19,278 bases of DNA, from contig JALRGJ010000010.1 in the NCBI GenBank assembly GCA_023253435.1, positions 1 through 19,278 of the forward strand, given 5' to 3'. The notes below the pieces were generated by a model that did no database searches, had not been told where the DNA came from, and was given only the letters and a program-made list of their open reading frames with translations. The stretch is from Ilumatobacteraceae bacterium (lineage in GTDB: Bacteria; Actinomycetota; Acidimicrobiia; Acidimicrobiales; Ilumatobacteraceae). Position 1 is the first letter of the stretch, and each line of letters opens with the position of its first letter. Shown in pieces: positions 1 through 7,601 of the stretch. The position numbers were made by a program, and so were the translations under genes.

Positions 1-33
1 AACGGAGAAACCCATGAGCCCACAAGATAGTCA

Positions 34-39
34 TAAGAT
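34..39 (+). promoter_or_regulatory. Candidate -10 element for a leaderless methyltransferase mRNA
   Basis: TAAGAT fits the actinobacterial -10 pattern TANNNT. Exactly six bases separate it from the ATG at 46, so the predicted transcription start falls on the A of that ATG. No Shine-Dalgarno sequence precedes this start, which agrees with a leaderless transcript. No clear -35 element can be judged because the window begins just upstream. Confidence 0.4.
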
Positions 40-45
40 TCCCCC

Positions 46-666
46 ATGTCAGATACACGGGGCTTGCAGTCAGATAGTCGGTCTATTTCCTTTGGTTCAT
101 CGGTATTTGGCGATGATGAATTACGGATCTGTGGAGACCTCAAAGGCAAGCGAGTCCTAGAACTTGGCCTCTATGGCACTGTTCCCAATTGCGTCACCGT
201 TGCGGCAAGTGGCGCCAAAGCAATTGCCATCGACTCCTCTAGCGACAACATCGCTCGCGCCAGGCATGCAGCCCAGAACGCAGAAGTTGTTGTGGAGTTT
301 CATCAGGGAGACCTAGCGGATCTCGGATTCATTTTGAGCCCCAACATAGATCTCGCATTGTGTGTGCATCACATAGACAGTGATACAGACATTGCTCGAT
401 TATTCAGACAAGTGCATCGCGTACTCAAACCAGAAGCAGGATTTGTCTTTGCCGTTACACACCCCATGTCTGCAATCTTTGACGGTAACGATGCCACTGC
501 ACGTCGTCGCTACGGAGATGCCACGCCCACAATCGGTGAGTATGCAATGGCATTACAACGAGCAAACTTCACCATTGATGTGATGTATGAACTCACACCC
601 ATTCATCAACCCCATGCGGTAACTCCCACAGTGTTGGTTGTTCGAGCTCGCAAATTGGGTTCATAA
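46..666 (+). CDS. Class I SAM-dependent methyltransferase, short form
   Basis: The 206-residue protein has a Rossmann-type methyltransferase core. Motif I is VLELGLYGTVPN at about residues 37-48, an altered version of the usual glycine-rich SAM loop. The acidic residue after strand 2 lies in AIAIDSS (about 64-70), and the strand-4 region with VLKPEAGFVFAVTHP follows near 128-142. It is clearly shorter than the 250-280 residues common for such enzymes, with the region after the THP motif reduced. The substrate cannot be told from sequence. In-frame stops at 28 and 34 force the start to lie downstream of them, and ATG 46 is the first good choice. It converges on the tRNA nucleotidyltransferase gene with only 13 bases between the stops and no evident terminator. 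The fold call is firm; function beyond methyl transfer is unknown. Confidence 0.75.
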   Translation: MSDTRGLQSDSRSISFGSSVFGDDELRICGDLKGKRVLELGLYGTVPNCVTVAASGAKAIAIDSSSDNIARARHAAQNAEVVVEFHQGDLADLGFILSPNIDLALCVHHIDSDTDIARLFRQVHRVLKPEAGFVFAVTHPMSAIFDGNDATARRRYGDATPTIGEYAMALQRANFTIDVMYELTPIHQPHAVTPTVLVVRARKLGS

Positions 667-679
667 GACCCAAGAAAAA

Positions 680-2140
680 TCAACCTGCAGTGAGTCTGCG
701 AGTGCGCTTGAGCTGAGAGACAGTGTCTGCATTTGCAGCCCACCATTCTTGTAGCCGAGCAACAATTGCGTCTTCGCCAAGAATTCCCTCTTCCAAACGA
801 ATATCCATGAGGAATTCAAGTGCTGCACCAACTGCAGGACCAGCTGGCAGTTGCAACAACTTCATCACTCGTTCACCATCAAGTTCTGGGCGCAAACTTG
901 CAAGCTCTTCTTTGGCAGCGACTTCAGCAATGCGCTCTTCCATTTCGTCCATCCGACGAGCAAGAATTTTTGCTTTCTTTTCATTTCTTGTTGTGCAATC
1001 GCAACGAACAAGAACATTTAATTCAGCTAAGTATTCGCCGGCATCGCGTACATACCTACGTACGGCACTATCTGTCCAGCCCATTTGATATGTGTGAAAA
1101 CGCCCACTAATTGCTACTAATTCAGAGACTGCTTCAATATCCGCAGTGGGATATTTCATGGCTCTCATGCGATCACGTGTCATGCGCGCACCAACAGCTT
1201 CGTGATGATGGAAGGTGACGCCTTTTCCTTCTTTAAATCCACGAGTACGTGGTTTGCCAATGTCGTGATACAAAGCAGCAAGACGAGTGATTCGGAAATC
1301 AAAATCTGGCCGCGCATTGCGTTGCACGTTTTCCACCACGGCCAATGTATGAGTGAGCACATCTTTGTGTCGGTGAATGGGGTCTTGTTCTAGACGCATC
1401 AATTTCAACTCAGGCAAAAAGTGATCTACCAAACCTGTGTCGATAAGAAACCACAGTCCAAGACTGGGTCTGTCTGTGGTCATCAACTTGTCGAACTCCA
1501 CACGAATTCGCTCTGCAGAAACAATGGCCAGTCTGTCGGCCATGGCCTTCACCGCAGTTCCAATAGATGGATCTGGTGCAACTTCTATTTGAGAGATAAA
1601 CCGTGCAGCACGCAACATACGCAATGGATCATCACTAAAACTTTCTTCAGCACTCAGTGGCGTACGCAATGTACGCGTCATGAGATCTGCCGCACCACCA
1701 AACGGATCAACAAGTGTTGGTGAGTCTGATGTGAGTTCTAATGCCATTGCATTAATCGTGAAATCTCTGCGAGATAAGTCCTGATGAATATCGTCCGCAA
1801 ACGCAACATCTGGTTTACGAGAGTCTGGTGAGTACGCCTCAGCGCGATGAGTGGTGATTTCAAAAGTGCGTTCACCAATTTTTAGACCGATAGTTCCAAA
1901 ACGTTCTCCCTGTGTCCACACCGCATCGGCAACATCGGCGATAATTCTCTTAATCTCTTCTGGTCGCGCAGTAGTGGTGGCATCGAAATCAATATGTGAA
2001 GACACTCCGTCTTCCTCGGTTGCCAACAACAGATCACGCACCGTTCCCCCCACCAAATACAGACGATGCCCAGCGTCCCGGAATCGGGTCGCCAGAGGAG
2101 CCATTTCCTCGAGGATGGGGGCAAAGCGTGGTGGGATCAT
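680..2140 (-). CDS. pcnA: CCA tRNA nucleotidyltransferase with HD domain
   Basis: This 486-residue cytoplasmic enzyme should add or repair the 3' CCA end of tRNAs. The class II nucleotidyltransferase head shows LVGGTVRDLLL at 29-39, the metal-binding carboxylates in HIDFDATT (D51 and D53), and RRDFTINAMAL at 124-134. The RNA-binding neck and body follow (DPLRMLRAARF, 171-181). An HD phosphohydrolase domain is present, with HD at 292-293 in YHDIGKP and a second histidine cluster near 311-313. This architecture is usual for actinobacterial PcnA. The ATG at 2140 directly precedes the conserved N-terminus. The gene is divergent from the acetyltransferase gene and corresponds to Rv3907c in the mycobacterial order, which anchors the synteny of the whole window. 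CCA addition and not poly(A) polymerase activity is the likely role because no second family member can be compared here. Confidence 0.95.
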   Translation of the reverse strand: MIPPRFAPILEEMAPLATRFRDAGHRLYLVGGTVRDLLLATEEDGVSSHIDFDATTTARPEEIKRIIADVADAVWTQGERFGTIGLKIGERTFEITTHRAEAYSPDSRKPDVAFADDIHQDLSRRDFTINAMALELTSDSPTLVDPFGGAADLMTRTLRTPLSAEESFSDDPLRMLRAARFISQIEVAPDPSIGTAVKAMADRLAIVSAERIRVEFDKLMTTDRPSLGLWFLIDTGLVDHFLPELKLMRLEQDPIHRHKDVLTHTLAVVENVQRNARPDFDFRITRLAALYHDIGKPRTRGFKEGKGVTFHHHEAVGARMTRDRMRAMKYPTADIEAVSELVAISGRFHTYQMGWTDSAVRRYVRDAGEYLAELNVLVRCDCTTRNEKKAKILARRMDEMEERIAEVAAKEELASLRPELDGERVMKLLQLPAGPAVGAALEFLMDIRLEEGILGEDAIVARLQEWWAANADTVSQLKRTRRLTAG

Positions 2141-2258
2141 ATAAATGGTGTGTTGGGCCGGGCAGCGAGTTAAGGCTAGGCAGCCAACTGCCGGGAATGG
2201 TGCTCCCTTTTTCCCTTACCCACATTGGAGTTGTGGGTGGGGCACTACGGTCTCAGGG
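2141..2258. promoter_or_regulatory. Divergent intergenic region with a small inverted repeat
   Basis: This 118-base spacer lies between the divergent tRNA nucleotidyltransferase and acetyltransferase genes and must hold promoters for both directions. A perfect inverted repeat, GGCAG-CCAA-CTGCC, occupies 2179-2192 and could be an operator or a small hairpin. A second weak repeat (GGGA at 2193-2196 with TCCC at 2204-2207) is followed by five T. No confident -35/-10 pair was found for the minus-strand gene. Confidence 0.35.
2246..2251 (+). promoter_or_regulatory. Candidate -10 element for the acetyltransferase operon
   Basis: TACGGT matches TANNNT and lies seven bases before the GTG at 2259, close to leaderless spacing. 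An alternative reading of the same stretch is an AGGGG Shine-Dalgarno (2255-2259) five bases before GTG 2265. The two cannot be separated by sequence alone. Confidence 0.3.
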
Positions 2259-3029
2259 GTGAAAGTGGTGCAACATGCCCCCCGCAGCGGAGTGATTTGG
2301 TCTGGCACCACCACCGTACGCGCTCGCCCACTGCCCGGCTCTGCCCACCATGGCCTACTCCTTATTACTGGGTCACACGGATCAGACCTCTCTCTTCCTG
2401 CAACGGACATCTTGGTGGACTGGCTCGACACGTTGCGTGAGTGGGGCTACCACCGAATTCGCACCAGCGCCCTGTCCCCTTCTGTGGCCGACAGGTTGCA
2501 CGACATTGGCTTCACCACGGTTCAAGATCTTGTGTTGTTGCACCGAGAGATGAACCTCCCTCTCCCCGTAGCTCACGAAAACGTGGGGAGCATCTCATCT
2601 CTTCGCTTGCGCGCACCCTATTCACTGCTTCAGAAATCAGTGTTGCACCATCTCCTAGATATTGATCGCATGTCTTTTGGAGACAACTGGTGCATGGACG
2701 AGAAATCTTTTCATGAAGCACTCACTGCAACACACAAAACCAAGATTTTCGTGATGAAAATAAACGGCGAAATAGTGGGATTCATCATTGTTGGCGTGAC
2801 TTCCACGAATGCATTCATTCAGCGTCTTGCTGTTCATCCAGATGCACGGAGAACCGGAGTTGCATCACAGTTATTACATACTGCTTTGACATGGATTCAG
2901 AAAAAGCATTGCACTCGAGTTGTTGTAAACACAGAAATTCTCAACCACGCCGCCATCTCTCTTTACTCACATTTTGACTTCAGCAATATGGAGCATGGTC
3001 TTGAAGTATTAGAGCGAGAACTCACATGA
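2259..3029 (+). CDS. GNAT family N-acetyltransferase
   Basis: The C-terminal half is a clear GNAT domain: strands carrying FVMKINGEIVGFIIVG, then RLAVHPDARRTGVASQLL with the acetyl-CoA loop (R-R-x-G-x-A, about 197-202), and the final NHAAISLYSHFDF segment. The N-terminal half, up to about residue 105, also resembles a worn GNAT half (WGYHRIRTSAL, DIGFTTVQDLVLLHRE), so the protein may be a tandem domain with one functional site. The acceptor substrate is unknown. The start is uncertain. An open frame reaches back to 2145, but GTG 2259, 2265 or 2268 better fits the promoter and ribosome-site signals; 2259 gives 256 residues. Its stop overlaps the start of the next gene by four bases, indicating translational coupling. 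It occupies the position held by mutT4 in mycobacteria. Confidence 0.8.
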   Translation: MKVVQHAPRSGVIWSGTTTVRARPLPGSAHHGLLLITGSHGSDLSLPATDILVDWLDTLREWGYHRIRTSALSPSVADRLHDIGFTTVQDLVLLHREMNLPLPVAHENVGSISSLRLRAPYSLLQKSVLHHLLDIDRMSFGDNWCMDEKSFHEALTATHKTKIFVMKINGEIVGFIIVGVTSTNAFIQRLAVHPDARRTGVASQLLHTALTWIQKKHCTRVVVNTEILNHAAISLYSHFDFSNMEHGLEVLERELT

Positions 3030-4993
3030 AGTTCTCTAGATGGCTCCGAATTCTTCTGGTGACAGTTATTTTCACGATGACAACATCACCTGTGCATGCA
3101 GCTACAGATATAACGTCTGTTGCATCGCTACGTGTCATTTCACAACCATTCAATATTTCTGGTGCAACGGGAACACGCTTTGTCATTCAAATTCCTGCGG
3201 CGGTTCGCGCTACTAAAAATGCAACGCTGCAAATTCAGCTGCATCGCCGAATCGCTCAAAGAAAATTCTTTCAAGCTATTGCTAGTGGTGAAGCAGTAAG
3301 TGCCGCAATTGACACAATTAACTTTTCACTTTCCAGTATCGCCAGAGTTTCTAATGGGTATTACTCCATTCCTGTTCCCATCACAGTTTCTGCAGACAAT
3401 GGTTCTTCTCTCTACATTCCAAACGATGGCGTTTACCCCGTATCTGTTCAAGTCTTGAACAGCGATAACGCCATCATTGGCAAAGTCATGACGTATCTCA
3501 ACAAACGTCAGAACCCGCGCAATCTTGAGCCAGTACAAGCCAGCACATTGGTACGCCTTGTGGCATCACCATCTCTAGATGTAGCCGGAAACTTTGTTAT
3601 TTCAGACAATGTTCGTGAGCTTGTACGAACAACTACAGAATTCCTCCGTGCTGTGGATGCTCCACTAACGGTTGCAGTTCAGCCTGAAATCATTGCTTCT
3701 TTTTCAGTTTCACCAGAGGCGTCAGATCAGCAACTACTAGCTGCATTAATTGCCCAGCTGCGAAAGCGCGTGGTAGTAGCAACAACTTTTCTTCCACTAG
3801 ATACATCAATGCTGGCGTCAGGGCGCCTAGACGATGACTTCATAAAGTTGCTACGGCTTGGTGAAACAACGTTGAGTCAATTACTGCCAAATGTGAGCGT
3901 GCAGAGAAATACGTATATTGCAGATTCCTATCTCACAGATGCTGCAATTGCAATGTTGTACAAGGCGGGTGTTGCTGCGGTCATTCTCACTGGCAAAGGA
4001 CAAGAGAAGACCACGTACCAAACCTCGTCGTCAATTTTGTCTCAACCAGATAAACCACAGTTGAGCATGTCTGTTGTTTCAGTAGACAAACAATTGTCGT
4101 CTGTTATCAGTGCTCCAGAAGCCAGCACAACTGGCGTGGAAATGGGCTACCGCATCGCTGCAGAAATGTTGGTGCAACGAGATGACTTGTTGGCGTCTGG
4201 AGTTTCTGCACAATCAATTCGTCTTCTTATGTCCACTTCAGTTGGAACACCTCCCTCACATTCTTCACTTGAACTGGCATCGAATACATTGGCCATCTCA
4301 CCAGGTATTGAGATGAAAGATTTTTCAACTCCACAAACGGTGACTGCTCAAACTCCTGTAACAAAGTTTGTGAAGGCAGTAGGCATTCCGTCTCCACGGG
4401 CTAACGCGCTTCTTGATCTTCGATCAGAAGTATTGAGTACATCATCAATGACCAAAGAAGGCGACCCTCTCCGTGTTAAATGGGATCAACTACTTGCTGC
4501 TGGTGCTTCCACAGTTGCCACTGATCCCGGTGCATATATCAGTGGCCTGGAAGCAAGTTTGGCTAATGCTCGTGCCGCAATCACCGTTACTACGCCGTCT
4601 CAAATTTCACTCTCTAGTAGGGATGGCATCATTCGATTACAACTACGAAACAGTTCCACTAGTGACCTCACAGTGAAGATTCAGCTATCAAGCGTGAAGG
4701 TGAAATTCGTAGACCCCATCCGAACCATCACCCTCACAGCTGGTGGTACTACAGAGGTGCAAATATCTGCCACCACCCGCACCAATGGTCGTTTCCCCAT
4801 TGCATTGCGGGTTTTTACCCCCGAGGGAAACCAACAGGTACTGCCCATGGTCACCATCACCGCGCGGGTGAATGCGCTCGCCGGCTTTGGCCAGGCGGTG
4901 AGTGCTGGAGTGCTCCTGATTCTTCTCGCATGGTGGTGGTCTCACCGTCGGAAGGCGCGTTTGGAGGGGGCATCGGAGACTACGGTTTCATAG
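3026..4993 (+). CDS. Secreted, membrane-anchored DUF6049-like protein
   Basis: The 655-residue protein has an N-terminal signal peptide (basic start, hydrophobic stretch, probable cleavage after VHA at residue 25). It also has one C-terminal transmembrane helix at about 620-637, followed by a short basic cytoplasmic tail (SHRRKARLEG). Between them lies a large extracytoplasmic region with beta-rich edges and a central alpha/beta part (LTVAVQPEII, VVVATTFLPLD, GVAAVILTGK). That topology and position, downstream of pcnA and upstream of the kinase/sigM/trx block, match the actinobacterial DUF6049 family (Rv3909 type), whose biochemical role is not established. No catalytic motif was recognised. 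The family assignment rests on topology and synteny and not on a profile search. The ATG overlaps the preceding stop as ATGA; the next gene starts two bases after its stop. Confidence 0.7.
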   Translation: MKFSRWLRILLVTVIFTMTTSPVHAATDITSVASLRVISQPFNISGATGTRFVIQIPAAVRATKNATLQIQLHRRIAQRKFFQAIASGEAVSAAIDTINFSLSSIARVSNGYYSIPVPITVSADNGSSLYIPNDGVYPVSVQVLNSDNAIIGKVMTYLNKRQNPRNLEPVQASTLVRLVASPSLDVAGNFVISDNVRELVRTTTEFLRAVDAPLTVAVQPEIIASFSVSPEASDQQLLAALIAQLRKRVVVATTFLPLDTSMLASGRLDDDFIKLLRLGETTLSQLLPNVSVQRNTYIADSYLTDAAIAMLYKAGVAAVILTGKGQEKTTYQTSSSILSQPDKPQLSMSVVSVDKQLSSVISAPEASTTGVEMGYRIAAEMLVQRDDLLASGVSAQSIRLLMSTSVGTPPSHSSLELASNTLAISPGIEMKDFSTPQTVTAQTPVTKFVKAVGIPSPRANALLDLRSEVLSTSSMTKEGDPLRVKWDQLLAAGASTVATDPGAYISGLEASLANARAAITVTTPSQISLSSRDGIIRLQLRNSSTSDLTVKIQLSSVKVKFVDPIRTITLTAGGTTEVQISATTRTNGRFPIALRVFTPEGNQQVLPMVTITARVNALAGFGQAVSAGVLLILLAWWWSHRRKARLEGASETTVS

Positions 4994-4995
4994 CA

Positions 4996-5835
4996 ATGAC
5001 TGTTCGAATTGTTACCGACTCCTCCTGCGACCTCCCACAACACATCGCAGACCAATGGGACATTGAAATTGTCCCTCTCAGCATCTCCTTTGGAGATACC
5101 GAATACATCGATCGCCTCAACATCACTGGTGAGGAGTTCTGGCAAAAGAGCGCTGCTTCTGCAGAACTACCTCAAACAGCAGCGCCATCTCCAGGGTCAT
5201 TTAAAAATGCGCTCGACAAAGTGGCCAGTGCCGGAGTCACCGACGTTGTAGTGATCTCTTTATCTGGAGAGCTTTCAGCAACATTCCAGAACGCTCAGCA
5301 CGGGGCCAAGGAATTCACGGGCGCAGCAACTATTCATGTCATCGACAGTCGTACAGCCACCATGGGGCTTGGCTTATTGGTGTTAGAGGCAGCAGCAATG
5401 GCCCGTGCCGGAGCATCTGCGGCTGAAATCGTGAATCGCATTAACTCAATGATTCCCCGCGTGCGTGTGTACGGAGCGCTTGACACGTTGGAAAACCTCA
5501 AAAAGGGTGGGCGCATTGGTGGCGCAAAAGCGTTGCTCGCAAATGCCCTCTCCATCAAACCCATTGTTGCTGTTCAGAATGGCGTGGTGGAAGAGTCCGG
5601 CAAACAGCGCACTCGGTCTAAAGCACTCGCATTTTTGATTGACAAACTCAAAGAGAACCACGGAAACATTGAGCGACTTGCAATTTTGCATGCTCAATGT
5701 GGCGACATCGATCAGTTTGTGGCCATGGTGAAGGCCGAGTACCCACATGAGATCACAGTGGGAGACATTGGAGCCGTCATCGGTACTCACGCCGGCGAGG
5801 GCACTATCGGAGTCGCGTTTATCGTTACCCAATAA
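4996..5835 (+). CDS. degV: DegV family fatty-acid-binding protein
   Basis: This 279-residue protein carries the DegV signatures: TDSSCDLP at 7-14, TAAPSPGSF, the serine-containing VISLSGELSATFQNA stretch, VIDSRTATMGLGLLV, and the domain-2 segment GGRIGGAKALLAN followed by SIKPIV. DegV proteins bind a single fatty acid, and in Firmicutes (FakB) they present it to a kinase for phosphorylation. No FakA partner is visible here, so only lipid binding can be inferred. ATG 4996 was chosen because the family begins directly with the VRIVTDSS strand; the open frame from ATG 4930 would only overlap the previous gene. It lies two bases after the DUF6049-like gene, so the two are probably coupled. This is the place where murJ is usual in related gene orders. 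Confidence 0.92.
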   Translation: MTVRIVTDSSCDLPQHIADQWDIEIVPLSISFGDTEYIDRLNITGEEFWQKSAASAELPQTAAPSPGSFKNALDKVASAGVTDVVVISLSGELSATFQNAQHGAKEFTGAATIHVIDSRTATMGLGLLVLEAAAMARAGASAAEIVNRINSMIPRVRVYGALDTLENLKKGGRIGGAKALLANALSIKPIVAVQNGVVEESGKQRTRSKALAFLIDKLKENHGNIERLAILHAQCGDIDQFVAMVKAEYPHEITVGDIGAVIGTHAGEGTIGVAFIVTQ

Positions 5836-5855
5836 GGGGAATTCCCCGTTTGGGG
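5836..5855 (+). terminator. Overlapping inverted repeats after degV (possible weak terminator)
   Basis: Directly after the degV stop codon lies the perfect palindrome GGGGAATTCCCC (5836-5847). Its right arm can also pair with GGGG at 5852-5855 across a GTTT loop, so two mutually exclusive short hairpins share one CCCC arm. Only CTTTA follows, and there is no long T tract, so termination would be weak. It may be a protein-binding site instead. Confidence 0.35.
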
Positions 5856-5868
5856 CTTTATCCACAAC

Positions 5869-5874
5869 TAGCGT
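5869..5874 (+). promoter_or_regulatory. Possible -10 element for the kinase gene
   Basis: TAGCGT fits TANNNT. It would place the transcription start about six bases before the ATG at 5887. No convincing -35 box or Shine-Dalgarno is present. The evidence is a short pattern match only. Confidence 0.25.
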
Positions 5875-5886
5875 GGCTCTCTAGTC

Positions 5887-7581
5887 ATGGCTACTTCTCG
5901 GCATTCTCACGACCTCATTGGAGGTAGGTATCGCCTTGAATCAACCATCGCATCAGGTGGCATGGCCGATGTTTGGCGCGCAACAGACCTGCAGCTAGGT
6001 CGAGTTGTTGCAGTCAAGTTGTTAAAACAAAGTGTTGCCAACGATGTTGTTGTTGCTGAACGTTTTAGAAGAGAAGCACGCGCACTTGCCAGACTCACAC
6101 ATCCAAATGTTGTACCGGTGTACGACTGCATTGAAGAGCATGGTCAAGTTGCACTCATCATGCGACTCATTGAGGGCAAGTCTTTACGTCATCTTCTCGA
6201 TGAATCCGGAAGTGGTGAGCAACCTGCACAATTGTCAGTTCACACAACGGTGCACATTGGTCGTTCAATAGCTGCCGCACTTGCAAAAGCACACTCTGAA
6301 AATATTGTCCACCGCGATATCAAGCCGGCGAACATTTTGGTGCAACCCGATGGAAATGTTTTACTGACGGACTTTGGTATTGCAAAGCCTTTGAAGGCAA
6401 CAGAAGACGACGGCACAGACCTCACTCGCGTAGACATCATGATGGGCACAGCCAAATACTTGTCACCAGAGCAAGTTCAGGGCAGACCTCTTGATGCTCG
6501 TGCAGACATTTACTCGCTGGGGCTCGTTATGTACGAGTGCTTGGCTGGTCATGTGCCATTTAAAGAAGACAACGATCAAGCAACTGCGGTTGCTCGCTTG
6601 CAGCGTGACCCAACACCTCTTGGTGGTATTCGCACAGATGTTCCCAGCACAGTCATCAATGTGATTCACAAAATGCTGCGTCGCAGACCAGAGAACAGAT
6701 TCACATCATGCACAGAAGTTGTTGATGCGCTCGATGAAGCAATGAACCATTTGCACGATGCCGTCACGCCTCCAACGGGAATGAACCCATCGTTAGAGGC
6801 TTCTCCAACAGCACGTCTACGGCCAAACAGCATTGATCCACTCATGCCAACAAAACAGCAACGTGTTTTGCATGCTGTTCCCGACAGAGATAACACGCCG
6901 GAGCGAATGGATCGTGAGCAAAAGGATCGCACACCAAAAGGCACAGCTCGATCACGTGCCTCATTGCCTGCTACTCAGCGCACATCCACAAAGCGAAATT
7001 ACATTCCCGTGGTATTTTTGCTCGTTGCTGCGCTCATCATGTCGTTCATGTTGTGGAAGGGTCTGCAAAATACTCGCTCTAACTCGGGCACCACAGCAGT
7101 TATCGACAACATCAAAGTTGGCCCTGTTTCTGTTCAAAACGTGCGCAGTTACGACCCAAATGGTGACGACGGCATTGAAAACGAAGACATGATTCCAGCA
7201 TTGCTCGACAACAATCCTGCAACCACATGGACAACGGTGTGTTACGGAGATAAATACTTTGGCTCAAAAGGCGGGCTTGGCATTTTGCTCTCACTCACCG
7301 GCGTTGGCATTGGAACTCTTACTGCCAACTTTGTCAATGGCCCATGGTCTGCAGAAGTTTTTGTCTCTACTGCTGACACCGCTCCAACTGGCTTGAATGA
7401 CTGGGGCCTACGTGTTGCTGATGCATCTAGTGAAACTCCAGGCATTGGGAAGTTCACTGTTGAACAACCAGCACGCAACGTCCTTCTGGTGTTGCGTCGC
7501 ATTGGTACAAGTTCTACCTGTAGTAACACCAACCCTTATAAAGGCGTGTTGTCAGATATCAATTTCACATCTGCCAAATAA
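5887..7581 (+). CDS. Transmembrane Hanks-type Ser/Thr protein kinase with discoidin-like ectodomain
   Basis: The 564-residue protein has an apparently active kinase domain at about 12-285. It shows a glycine loop (IASGGMADV), the ATP-binding lysine K44 in VAVKLLK, catalytic HRDIKPAN with D144, the metal-binding DFG (D162), and SPEQ at the end of the activation segment. A long polar linker rich in R, T and K is followed by one transmembrane helix at about 372-391. The ectodomain of about 170 residues resembles an F5/8-type C (discoidin/NPCBM) fold, with LLDNNPATTWTT and two cysteines. PASTA repeats are absent. In other Actinobacteria such a domain ends the MurJ-pseudokinase fusion at this locus; here the kinase stands alone and keeps its catalytic residues. 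Likely substrates are envelope or division proteins, the CwlM-like protein encoded nearby being an obvious candidate. The kinase call is firm; ligand and targets are inference. Confidence 0.93.
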   Translation: MATSRHSHDLIGGRYRLESTIASGGMADVWRATDLQLGRVVAVKLLKQSVANDVVVAERFRREARALARLTHPNVVPVYDCIEEHGQVALIMRLIEGKSLRHLLDESGSGEQPAQLSVHTTVHIGRSIAAALAKAHSENIVHRDIKPANILVQPDGNVLLTDFGIAKPLKATEDDGTDLTRVDIMMGTAKYLSPEQVQGRPLDARADIYSLGLVMYECLAGHVPFKEDNDQATAVARLQRDPTPLGGIRTDVPSTVINVIHKMLRRRPENRFTSCTEVVDALDEAMNHLHDAVTPPTGMNPSLEASPTARLRPNSIDPLMPTKQQRVLHAVPDRDNTPERMDREQKDRTPKGTARSRASLPATQRTSTKRNYIPVVFLLVAALIMSFMLWKGLQNTRSNSGTTAVIDNIKVGPVSVQNVRSYDPNGDDGIENEDMIPALLDNNPATTWTTVCYGDKYFGSKGGLGILLSLTGVGIGTLTANFVNGPWSAEVFVSTADTAPTGLNDWGLRVADASSETPGIGKFTVEQPARNVLLVLRRIGTSSTCSNTNPYKGVLSDINFTSAK

Positions 7582-7589
7582 CTGCTGAC

Positions 7590-7595
7590 TAGTCT
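7590..7595 (+). promoter_or_regulatory. Candidate -10 element for the sigma factor gene
   Basis: TAGTCT matches TANNNT and ends exactly six bases before the ATC at 7602, the same spacing seen before the ATG codons at 46 and 8818. The TAG also closes the sigma-factor reading frame upstream, so coding cannot begin earlier. Confidence 0.3.
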
Positions 7596-7601
7596 CGCTG
7601 T

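Noticed and set aside
14..160. Short frame beginning at ATG 14 and ending at TAG 158-160, overlapping the methyltransferase start
   Set aside because: Its product has no recognisable features, and the overlapping frame from ATG 46 carries the methyltransferase core.
2193..2212. Terminator-like GGGA...TCCC followed by five T
   Set aside because: The stem is only four base pairs and no plus-strand gene lies upstream to be terminated.
2145..2258. N-terminal extension of the acetyltransferase to 2145
   Set aside because: The extra residues look like translated spacer, contain the inverted repeat, and lack a ribosome site; a GTG near 2259-2268 is better placed.
4930..4995. N-terminal extension of DegV to ATG 4930
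   Set aside because: It would overlap the preceding gene by about 60 bases and add residues that DegV proteins do not have.
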